This document shows, in pieces, positions 1 to 5,002 of a stretch of DNA of 28,083 nt. Origin of the DNA: a virus. The stretch covers positions 1 to 28,083 of the IMG/VR virus record IMGVR_UViG_3300026097_000078, one strand, 5' to 3'. Numbering within the stretch: position 1 is the first letter of the stretch; every line of letters starts with the position of its first letter. The position numbers were made by a program, and so were the translations under genes. The notes beneath the pieces are model-generated. The model was not told the origin of the DNA. It was given only the letters and a program-made list of their open reading frames with translations, and did not search any database.

Positions 1-1
1 C

Positions 2-472
2 TGGGACAGCTGGAGCGCCGATCACACACTGGCGGAGGTTATTTTGCCTGTGTTGGTGGATCTTAAACGCAACAAGCAGGGTGCTCCCGATGTGGATGCA
101 GAGGATGTGCCTGAGAATCTCCGACCCGGGAAACTTGAAGTTGAGCAGTATAAAAAGGACGGCACAACCGATGCCCTGTTCTTCAAGCGTTGGGATTGGG
201 TGCTGGATGAAATGATCTGGGCTTTTTCAGAACATACAAAAGACTGGGACGAAAGCGAAGGGCAGTTTCACACTGGCACACACGATATTGAGTGGACACC
301 CGTTGACGAGAACGGGAATGAAGTAGCAAAGGAAGACAGCAAATATTCTCGCATGGACCGTGGCCCAAACGACACTAGCCATTATGATGCGGAAGGGCAT
401 AGGGCATACTGGGAACGCAAGCAGAATGGCTTTAGACTGTTTGGCAAATATTACACAGCACTGTGGACTTAG
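2..472 (+). CDS. Conserved phage protein, 5'-truncated by the window edge
   Basis: The frame is open from base 2 to the TAG at 470-472, so the true start lies outside the window. A TTG at 44 is in frame but lies inside conserved sequence. The visible protein starts WDSWSADHTLAEVILPVL and continues with an EDVPENLR segment, an FKRWDWVLDEMIWAF segment and a C-terminal NGFRLFGKYYTALW. I recognise this pattern from a conserved orphan family in marine T4-like and other phages; its function is not known. It is rich in Trp, Asp and Glu, with no membrane segment. The next gene starts 2 nt after its stop, suggesting co-transcription. Confidence 0.8.
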   Translation, partial: WDSWSADHTLAEVILPVLVDLKRNKQGAPDVDAEDVPENLRPGKLEVEQYKKDGTTDALFFKRWDWVLDEMIWAFSEHTKDWDESEGQFHTGTHDIEWTPVDENGNEVAKEDSKYSRMDRGPNDTSHYDAEGHRAYWERKQNGFRLFGKYYTALWT

Positions 473-474
473 CA

Positions 475-864
475 ATGGTAGACGAAAGCACCGCCAAAGA
501 AGAATACAAAGAAGAGCGTCAGATGAGCAAGGCCGCAAGCCTTGCCATGGAGTTATCTAAAGAAAAGAAACGTCTACAAGAAGAACTTGAAGAGATGCAA
601 CATCAGTTTGAAGTTGTTGCACCATCAACACCTACAGGCGGCCCAGACAGTTATCTAAAATGGGTGGGGGTGATATTTGCAGTGATCGGCGTATTTGTTC
701 AGAGCGCAGGTTTCGATCTGTATGGAAAGTTGTGCTATTTGTTAGGCGCAACATCATGGACCGTGGTAGGAATTTATTGGAATGACAAGGCTGTTATGCT
801 GGGCAGTGTCATTCCTGCGACAGCAACAGCATTAGCAATTGCAAGAACATTTTTTGGAGGATAA
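475..864 (+). CDS. Coiled-coil membrane protein, unknown function
   Basis: About 129 aa from ATG 475, which directly follows the upstream stop; an in-frame GTG at 463 would overlap the previous gene and looks less likely. Residues 1-45 are highly charged (KEEYKEER, KEKKRLQEELEEMQ) and read as a coiled coil. After a Pro/Gly/Ser/Thr linker there are about three hydrophobic segments: YLKWVGVIFAVIGVFVQSAG, the LCYLLGATSWTVVGIYW stretch, and the C-terminal SVIPATATALAIARTFF. There is no signal peptide. The stop is immediately followed by the clpP ATG (TAA-ATG), so the two are probably translated together. A holin-like or membrane-anchor role is possible, but nothing specific proves it. Confidence 0.8.
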   Translation: MVDESTAKEEYKEERQMSKAASLAMELSKEKKRLQEELEEMQHQFEVVAPSTPTGGPDSYLKWVGVIFAVIGVFVQSAGFDLYGKLCYLLGATSWTVVGIYWNDKAVMLGSVIPATATALAIARTFFGG

Positions 865-1482
865 ATGCCCTTAGTACCTATTGTAGTAGAAAAAGAAGCC
901 AAAGGCGAACGCAGTTATGACATATACAGTCGTTTGCTCAAGGACCGAATCATCATGTTGAATGGTGCTGTTGAAGATCACATGGCTAATCTAATAGTTG
1001 CACAGTTACTTTTTTTAGAAAGCGAGAACAACGAAAAAGATATAAACTTATATATTAATAGCCCAGGCGGTGCGGTCACTGCCGGTCTAGCTATTTATGA
1101 TACGATGCAGTTCATAAAGTGTGATGTGCGTACAATAGTGTTAGGGCAAGCCTGTTCAATGGGGAGTTTTTTAGCTCAAGCAGGCACACCAGGTAAGAGG
1201 ATAGTTTTGCCAGAGAGTCGCACAATGATTCACCGTGTAAGTAGTGGAACTCCGGGTACAAGCGGCAGTGTGCATGTTCAAGAACTACAATTTGAAGATG
1301 CAAAAAGACACTATGAAGAATCGCAAAAGATTAACAAACGATTAACTGAATTATATGTTAAACATAACAGTGCTGATAAAAGCTACCAAGAACTTTTTGA
1401 AACTATGAAGTTTGACACATTCTTGACCGCAACCGAAGCAATAGAAAACGGCTTTGCTGACAAGGTAATGGAATCAAGATAA
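865..1482 (+). CDS. clpP: ClpP-like serine protease
   Basis: A 205-aa protein, the usual length of ClpP (about 195-210 aa). ClpP is a self-compartmentalised serine peptidase that degrades peptides fed to it by Clp ATPases. Visible hallmarks are the oxyanion-loop [17 protein letters not shown] (residues 65-81), the nucleophile motif GQACSMGS with Ser98, MIHRVSSG with His123, and [17 protein letters not shown] with Asp184. The triad is therefore intact. The residues after the His (RV) differ from the usual QP, and the N-terminus ([25 protein letters not shown]) matches the ClpP start region. No Clp ATPase lies nearby, so it may use a host ClpX/ClpA or act alone. A role in host protein turnover or virion protein processing is inference. 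Its last base is the first base of the next start codon. Confidence 0.95.
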   Translation: MPLVPIVVEKEAKGERSYDIYSRLLKDRIIMLNGAVEDHMANLIVAQLLFLESENNEKDINLYINSPGGAVTAGLAIYDTMQFIKCDVRTIVLGQACSMGSFLAQAGTPGKRIVLPESRTMIHRVSSGTPGTSGSVHVQELQFEDAKRHYEESQKINKRLTELYVKHNSADKSYQELFETMKFDTFLTATEAIENGFADKVMESR

Positions 1483-1637
1483 TGTCGGGCAAATGGCACG
1501 GAGGTAAAGGTGACCAACCGAGAAAAAACAGTGATGATAGAAAATATGCAAAAGGATGGGAAAGCATCTTTAAAAACAAAGATAGCACAAATAAAACAAA
1601 TTCCAACAGAAAAGGAATTGACAAATCTACTCAATGA
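1482..1637 (+). CDS. Small conserved MSGKW-GGKG phage protein
   Basis: A 51-aa ORF from the ATG that shares one base with the clpP stop (TAATG). It starts [20 protein letters not shown] and continues with a KYAKGWESIFKNK segment. I recognise this small basic type (M-x-x-KW-x-GGKG, then Y..GW..IF) as widespread in marine T4-like phages; its function is unknown. The notable feature is that its reading frame is overlapped over bases 1510-1637 by the next gene in a different frame, if that gene starts at GTG 1510. The GGAGG that encodes part of its GGKG motif (1500-1504) is also an excellent Shine-Dalgarno for that GTG. Confidence 0.75.
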   Translation: MSGKWHGGKGDQPRKNSDDRKYAKGWESIFKNKDSTNKTNSNRKGIDKSTQ

Positions 1638-1848
1638 AAGTACACTAGTTGTAACTTTTAAAAAATTAGACGGTGATGAAAGAAAAATGACCTGCACTAG
1701 ATCTTTCGATGTCATACCTGAAGAAATGAAGCCTAAAACTAACAAAGAGTCCAAACAAGGAACAATCACAGTTTGGGATATCAATGCCAGAGGATGGCGA
1801 AGCTTTAAATATGATAGAGTAACAAAGGTAACAAGCAATGAAGTTTAA
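1510..1848 (+). CDS. DUF2693/SH3-barrel-like phage protein
   Basis: 112 aa if begun at GTG 1510, which has GGAGG at 1500-1504 and a 5-nt spacer. ATG 1534 and TTG 1618 are alternative starts. The C-terminal part, from about residue 47 (LVVTFKKLDGDERKMTCT) through a WDINARGWRSFKYDRVTKV end, matches the small beta-barrel family I know as DUF2693 in many T4-like marine phages (VVTF.K.DG..R.M.CT, IP, SVWD....WRSF..D). The first 45 residues are basic, overlap the preceding gene out of frame, and are not typical of the family, so the true start may be the TTG at 1618. Function unknown. It overlaps the next gene by 11 nt. Confidence 0.75.
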   Translation: MTNREKTVMIENMQKDGKASLKTKIAQIKQIPTEKELTNLLNESTLVVTFKKLDGDERKMTCTRSFDVIPEEMKPKTNKESKQGTITVWDINARGWRSFKYDRVTKVTSNEV

Positions 1849-2275
1849 AGAACTATATTTTCACACAGCAGTAGTTGCAGTATGTTCTAGTTTGTTAACT
1901 AGCATCGCAGTTGCTGATTCAAATAATGTAATGGGAGTAGTAGAAGATCATTATAAAAATGTAATCAAACAAAGACCTTATACTGTAGAGGTTTGCAAAG
2001 AAGTTGCAGTTTCAGGTGATAAAACTGGCGACACTCTTAAAGGTGCAATTATCGGTGGAATCATTGGTCATCAAATTGATCACGACAAAGGATCTGAGAT
2101 TGGAGCAATTCTAGGAGGAGCGATTGGTCACAACAACTCAGATGCTATAGGCGGCACTAGAACACAGTGTCACACAGAAACTCGATACGACGAAGAACGC
2201 ACTACTGTCTACAGCCACAGCACTGTAACATTTTGGGATAATGGGCAAGAATACACATTAAGGTTTAATCGGTAA
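1838..2275 (+). CDS. Secreted glycine-zipper (17 kDa antigen-like) protein
   Basis: 145 aa with a clear Sec signal peptide: basic MKFKE, a hydrophobic core of about 15 residues and an AVA-D signal peptidase I-type site near residue 26. No proper lipobox is seen (Cys16 sits inside the core after Val). Residues 63-106 form a glycine-zipper 2TM segment (LKGAIIGGIIGHQIDHDKG, then EIGAILGGAIGHNNSDAIGG), as in the Rickettsia 17 kDa surface antigen family. Two Cys (53 and 111) flank the zipper. Such proteins act in the bacterial outer membrane or periplasm. In a phage this suggests modification of the host envelope, lysis assistance or superinfection exclusion (inference). It is the last gene before the tRNA array. 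Confidence 0.85.
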   Translation: MKFKELYFHTAVVAVCSSLLTSIAVADSNNVMGVVEDHYKNVIKQRPYTVEVCKEVAVSGDKTGDTLKGAIIGGIIGHQIDHDKGSEIGAILGGAIGHNNSDAIGGTRTQCHTETRYDEERTTVYSHSTVTFWDNGQEYTLRFNR

Positions 2276-2282
2276 AAGTTAA

Positions 2283-2373
2283 GGAGATATGGCAGAGTGG
2301 TCGATCGCGCTCCCCTGCTAAGGGAGTAAGGGTTAATAGCCCTTCGAAGGTTCGAATCCTTCTATCTCCGCCA
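2283..2373 (+). tRNA. tRNA-Ser (GCU anticodon)
   Basis: Class II tRNA folded by eye. The acceptor stem GGAGATA (2283-2289) pairs with TATCTCC (2363-2369), followed by discriminator G and an encoded CCA (2371-2373). The anticodon stem CTCCC/GGGAG (2310-2314/2322-2326) encloses loop CTGCTAA, with anticodon GCT at 2317-2319, reading AGC/AGU serine codons. A long variable arm (AAGGGTTAATAGCCCTT region) and a T arm with GGTTCGAATCC are present. It starts 7 nt after the glycine-zipper gene. Confidence 0.95.
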
Positions 2374-2558
2374 GAATACACCCGCCCTGCCTCTTAACAA
2401 TGCACACTGCGGCGCCTACACCCAAGGGCGGTAGGGTAAATGCTGTATAGATTGGTTGACTATACGGAGTGGTGAGTCTAGACTGAGTTTGTAAGCCCTG
2501 TGTGTACAGCAGGCAGATAATGAGGATAAGGATCGCAAGGTCGACTCCCTCACTTTAT
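2374..2558 (+). other. Structured gene-free segment within the tRNA array
   Basis: 185 nt without a convincing ORF, lying between tRNA-Ser and tRNA-Gly. It is dense in potential RNA structure. A 7-bp GC-rich helix can form between 2382-2388 and 2425-2431, and a competing 7-bp helix between 2385-2391 and 2430-2436. An 8-bp hairpin forms at 2443-2450/2460-2467. CTGT/ACAG forms at 2498-2501/2506-2509. A GATC-GCAA-GGTC hairpin with a GNRA loop (2531-2542) sits inside a TGAGG/CCTCA stem (2521-2525/2548-2552). No canonical tRNA cloverleaf fits. It may be a small non-coding RNA, a processing spacer or a decayed tRNA. Confidence 0.4.
2456..2484 (+). promoter_or_regulatory. Possible sigma70-type promoter
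   Basis: TTGACT (2456-2461), a 17-nt spacer and TAGACT (2479-2484). The -35 is good and the -10 matches four of six consensus bases. It would start transcription just before the GNRA-hairpin part of the tRNA spacer and tRNA-Gly. The -35 box overlaps the 3' arm of a hairpin, which weakens the call. Confidence 0.35.
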
Positions 2559-2632
2559 GCGGGTATGGTGAAATGGTATCACAGGAGCCTTCCAAGCTCT
2601 TAGCACGAGTTCGATTCTCGTTACCCGCTCCA
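2559..2632 (+). tRNA. tRNA-Gly (UCC anticodon)
   Basis: Acceptor stem GCGGGTA (2559-2565) pairs with TACCCGC (2622-2628), followed by discriminator T and encoded CCA (2630-2632). The anticodon stem GGAGC/GCTCT encloses loop CTTCCAA, with anticodon TCC at 2591-2593, reading GGA/GGG glycine codons. The T arm ACGAG-TTCGATT-CTCGT is perfect. Confidence 0.95.
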
Positions 2633-2639
2633 TTTTAGG

Positions 2640-2667
2640 TTGACACGGTTATTGAAAACTGTATACT
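2640..2667 (+). promoter_or_regulatory. Sigma70-type promoter inside the tRNA array
   Basis: TTGACA (2640-2645), a 16-nt spacer and TATACT (2662-2667). It lies in the 44-nt gap between tRNA-Gly and tRNA-Trp, with the predicted start just at the tRNA-Trp 5' end. It would drive tRNA-Trp, tRNA-Cys and the small-gene operon beyond, using host RNA polymerase. Confidence 0.65.
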
Positions 2668-2676
2668 GTAACAAAT

Positions 2677-2752
2677 GCCCAGTTAGCTCAATTGGAAGAG
2701 CACCGGTCTCCAAAACCGGCGGTTGGGAGTTCGAGGCTCTCACTGGGTGCCA
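2677..2752 (+). tRNA. tRNA-Trp (CCA anticodon)
   Basis: Acceptor GCCCAGT (2677-2683) pairs with ACTGGGT (2742-2748, first pair G-U), then discriminator G and encoded CCA (2750-2752). The D arm is GCTC-AATTGGAA-GAGC. The anticodon stem CCGGT/ACCGG encloses loop CTCCAAA, with anticodon CCA at 2710-2712. The T arm contains GTTCGAG. Confidence 0.95.
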
Positions 2753-2757
2753 ATTTT

Positions 2758-2832
2758 GCTACGGTGGCTGATTGGTTAGGCGACAGACTGCAAATCTGTT
2801 CTAGGCTGGTTCGACTCCAGTCCGTAGCTCCA
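2758..2832 (+). tRNA. tRNA-Cys (GCA anticodon)
   Basis: Acceptor GCTACGG (2758-2764) pairs with CCGTAGC (2822-2828), then discriminator T and encoded CCA (2830-2832). The anticodon stem ACAGA/TCTGT encloses loop CTGCAAA, with anticodon GCA at 2790-2792. It lies 5 nt after tRNA-Trp, so the two are probably co-transcribed and processed from one RNA. Confidence 0.95.
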
Positions 2833-2849
2833 CTTTATATGAGGTGTTT

Positions 2850-3215
2850 ATGACAGACTTACATGAAATGGCAATTGAACTTGCCCAAGATAAACTGGCA
2901 AATGTCAATAGATTAGAAGTAATCGATGAAGACGGTCGCAGTTATACCCGCTATTTCAAAGAAAGCGAACGGTTACAATATCAATTCCAAGATGACGACC
3001 AAACACTTAAAATCTTTGTAGGCGAACACGACTGGGGCTTTGGCGAAAGCACAGCAGGAGACAGTCGAGAAGAGATAGAAGTTGACTTCACCGACGAAGA
3101 ACTGCTACAATATATGAAACAGGCACACGAGATGGATATCACATTTAATCAGTTTGTGGAACAGGTTTTAAGAAAATATATGGGCAAGAAGATAAATCAT
3201 GAACAAACCAATTAA
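2850..3215 (+). CDS. Conserved phage orphan, acidic
   Basis: 121 aa from ATG 2850, which has GAGGTG immediately upstream (2841-2846); a GTG at 2844 is in frame but is part of that ribosome site. The protein starts MTDLHEMAIELAQDKLANVN, has a DEDGRSYTRYF segment, a KIFVGEHDWGFGES segment and ends in a helix (DITFNQFVEQVLRKYM). It resembles orphan proteins of T4-like marine phages. Strongly acidic, no membrane segment, no recognised domain. First gene of a seven-gene run whose members overlap or abut, and it overlaps the next start by 17 nt. Confidence 0.75.
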   Translation: MTDLHEMAIELAQDKLANVNRLEVIDEDGRSYTRYFKESERLQYQFQDDDQTLKIFVGEHDWGFGESTAGDSREEIEVDFTDEELLQYMKQAHEMDITFNQFVEQVLRKYMGKKINHEQTN

Positions 3216-3405
3216 AGAACTTGCTGAACAGGCAGGATTGGAATATGGTTCATATGATAGATATGGACTATTTGATGAAGAAAAGTTCGCTCAGTTGATT
3301 GTGCGAGAGTGTGCTGACATTGCAGATTTTTGTGATCAAGTAGAATCTGTTGAGGCGGTGTCCTCTGTGTTAAAAAGACATTTCGGAGTAAATGATGAGC
3401 ATTGA
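3199..3405 (+). CDS. Small conserved phage orphan
   Basis: 68 aa. Pattern: IKELAEQAGLEY, then FDEEKFAQLIVRECADIADF and a terminal LKRHFGV. This 'ELAEQAG...FA.LIVRECA' layout is a common small orphan family in tailed phages of marine bacteria; function unknown. Mostly helical and acidic. The start codon lies within the end of the previous gene, and the next gene begins before its stop, consistent with translational coupling. Confidence 0.8.
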   Translation: MNKPIKELAEQAGLEYGSYDRYGLFDEEKFAQLIVRECADIADFCDQVESVEAVSSVLKRHFGVNDEH

Positions 3406-3610
3406 AGTAGCACAAAGACGAGCAGTATTTGCCGAACTCAAACCCTACTGCTTCCATGCTGGTGAAAATGACTACATGGAGGTCACTGAGTGGAGCAATG
3501 GCGAAGGGTTTGACATTGTGATCGATCGCAAAGGCGACACAGAACGGTTTAGTCTTACTCACGGTGAGCTGGAACTGCTCCAGGTTTTGTTAAACTGGAA
3601 AGGTGAGTGA
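3392..3610 (+). CDS. Small phage orphan
   Basis: 72 aa with tandem ATG codons at 3392 and 3395 and a CGGAG ribosome site about 6 nt upstream. Acidic protein with an alternating strand-like middle (YMEVTEWSNGEGFDIVIDRKG) and a helical C-terminus (LTHGELELLQVLLNWKGE). I do not recognise a domain. It overlaps the upstream gene by 14 nt and joins the next gene through TGATG at 3608-3612. Confidence 0.7.
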   Translation: MMSIEVAQRRAVFAELKPYCFHAGENDYMEVTEWSNGEGFDIVIDRKGDTERFSLTHGELELLQVLLNWKGE

Positions 3611-4104
3611 TGGCTATAAGTTATTCAACTAACTGGATGGGAGTTGCTAATATTCAGTGGTACAAAGAACGCGGACTGACCGAAACAGTTACGCACACTG
3701 TGGAAAGTGAACGACAACGTGATATCCTCCGCAACAGTCGTCCCGATATTGAAATTGGCGATACTTTTGAACGACAAGAAGTCACCGAAGATTATTCAAC
3801 AGGTCGTATTGACATTCGGAATGTTCCGGGCGATGAGTATTGGAACGGTTGGTACGAATACAGTCTTGCACCAATGCGAACCGAAGATTGGAATGACTTT
3901 GGTGATTGGTTAGACGACTTTGAAACAGAAGAACTGTGGGAGTTTGATGACATCATCGCAAAGTATGAACAAGACAGTGGTAAAAAGATTCGGTGGGCAG
4001 ACGACGTTTGGTATCAGTGTCATGGGTGTGGATTGGTAACTGACTTACGAGAAACCAAAGAGCATATTCACAAAATGGATTGCACGAGGAAAAATGATGA
4101 GTAA
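3610..4104 (+). CDS. Conserved phage protein with C-terminal zinc-finger-like Cys/His cluster
   Basis: 164 aa from ATG 3610, sharing one base with the upstream stop. The N-terminus (SYSTNWMGVANIQWYKERGL) and a middle segment (TGRIDIRNVPGDEYWNGWYEY, then a DWNDFGDWLDDFETEELW stretch) match a family I know from cyanophages and other tailed phages, function unknown. The C-terminus adds CHGCG plus HIHKMDC (roughly residues 138-158), a plausible zinc-binding C-x2-C...H-x5-C cluster not always present in the family. Ends in AATGATGAGTAA, which overlaps the next start by 11 nt. Confidence 0.75.
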   Translation: MAISYSTNWMGVANIQWYKERGLTETVTHTVESERQRDILRNSRPDIEIGDTFERQEVTEDYSTGRIDIRNVPGDEYWNGWYEYSLAPMRTEDWNDFGDWLDDFETEELWEFDDIIAKYEQDSGKKIRWADDVWYQCHGCGLVTDLRETKEHIHKMDCTRKNDE

Positions 4105-4333
4105 ACAAGCGGCAGAAGAAAGAATCGGTGCTTGGTTGTCGGCGGCATTAGAAGACCCAAGTGTTTGTCAGTCAATGAAAGATGACATCAATGAATGGTT
4201 CAAATGGATCGAGCATGAGAAAGAAGTTCCATGCAAGACACACCCAGACGCACCGCACGGATTCAATCGCAATGCAAGTCACTCAATGGGTCGTTATGTT
4301 TGTAACTGTGAGTTTTGGGAAAAAGATGAGTGA
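4094..4333 (+). CDS. Small phage orphan rich in Cys/His
   Basis: 79 aa with tandem ATG codons at 4094 and 4097. N-terminal helix (EERIGAWLSAALEDPSVCQ), a WFKWIEHE segment, then a Cys/His-rich C-terminal half (PCKTHPDAPHG, then SMGRYVCNCEFWEKDE) that could bind a metal. No named domain recognised. Overlaps the previous gene by 11 nt and the next by 8 nt (ATGAGTGA at 4326-4333). Confidence 0.7.
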   Translation: MMSKQAAEERIGAWLSAALEDPSVCQSMKDDINEWFKWIEHEKEVPCKTHPDAPHGFNRNASHSMGRYVCNCEFWEKDE

Positions 4334-4553
4334 AACTGGACACACTTTGGATGTAACTTGGGAACAAGTTGATTACATTATTATTAGCGAACTTAAGAAA
4401 CATGTTGATGATCTAAATCGAAACTTAGAACACAGAGAAGCAGGTCATGGCACTGTTGTTTTCGAACATGATATTGATAAAGATGTTGCCATGATCCGTG
4501 ACCGTGTTCGCAGTTTTGAACAGGTCTTGGAATACTTTGGAGAAAAGACATGA
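4326..4553 (+). CDS. Small conserved phage orphan
   Basis: 75 aa from ATG 4326. A longer in-frame extension back to 4182 exists but would run entirely through the previous gene and looks spurious, since the recognisable family pattern begins here (TLDVTWEQVDYIIISELKKH). This 'L.V.WE.VD.I....LK' layout with a paired acidic helix later (DIDKDVAMIRDRVRSFEQVL) occurs widely in T4-like cyanophages and relatives; function unknown. Stop and next start overlap as ATGA (4550-4553). Confidence 0.75.
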   Translation: MSETGHTLDVTWEQVDYIIISELKKHVDDLNRNLEHREAGHGTVVFEHDIDKDVAMIRDRVRSFEQVLEYFGEKT

Positions 4554-4990
4554 CTGATAAACTAACAGATAACGAAATCCGAGAACTTCAAGCAAAGAAA
4601 CAAGCAATTAAAGAAGAACTCTATGACAAGGTAAAAATGGAAATGTTTGAGGCAAGCAGTGCGTTAGAAGGATATACTTCTATGCAACCAGAAGAAGGTA
4701 TCTCACCAAATACTTGGGTAATTATCGAAGTCAATCACGAAGGCAAACAATTTCAAAAGATTCTGTCAGGTTGGAGCGGAGGCTATTTGGATGGTGACAG
4801 TTGGCGTATGAGCAGTCCTATTAAAAATTTAGAAATCGACATTGACAGTGAATGGATTATTGCTACAACAGAAAGTGGTAGCACATACCGCTTGTTGAAA
4901 GAATCTCAGGGGTTGCGTATGAGTAACGCAGGCATTTGGAATAAACTCAAAGAAAAGTTTGGCGACAGTGTGGAGATTGTACAAATTTAA
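4550..4990 (+). CDS. Phage orphan, coiled-coil N-terminus plus beta-rich domain
   Basis: 146 aa. The first 35 residues are helical and charged (NEIRELQAKKQAIKEELYDK). The rest looks beta-rich, with WVIIEVNHEGKQFQKILSGW, a SEWIIATTESGSTYRLLKES stretch, and a C-terminal helix (IWNKLKEKFG). No named domain recognised. The ATGA overlap with the upstream gene argues for translational coupling. It is the last gene of the small-orphan run; the next gene starts 12 nt on, after an A-rich spacer, with a different base composition. Confidence 0.7.
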   Translation: MTDKLTDNEIRELQAKKQAIKEELYDKVKMEMFEASSALEGYTSMQPEEGISPNTWVIIEVNHEGKQFQKILSGWSGGYLDGDSWRMSSPIKNLEIDIDSEWIIATTESGSTYRLLKESQGLRMSNAGIWNKLKEKFGDSVEIVQI

Positions 4991-5002
4991 AAAAATAAAA
5001 AA

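Noticed and set aside
44-472. CDS starting at TTG 44
   Set aside because: The frame is open to base 2 and the sequence before the TTG fits the conserved family, so the gene is truncated by the window rather than started here.
1383-1838. 151-aa minus-strand ORF
   Set aside because: It lies opposite clpP, the GGKG gene and the DUF2693-like gene, has no ribosome site and no recognisable pattern; it is the antisense of AT-rich coding sequence.
2468-2555. Fifth tRNA in the spacer between tRNA-Ser and tRNA-Gly
   Set aside because: A partial acceptor (AGTGGTG against CCTCACT with a mismatch) and a T-arm-like hairpin can be drawn, but there is no proper D arm, no 7-nt anticodon loop, no TTCRA loop and no CCA.
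4182-4325. Upstream extension of the 75-aa gene at 4326
   Set aside because: The extension runs inside the previous gene and the family pattern starts at ATG 4326, which has a normal 8-nt overlap.
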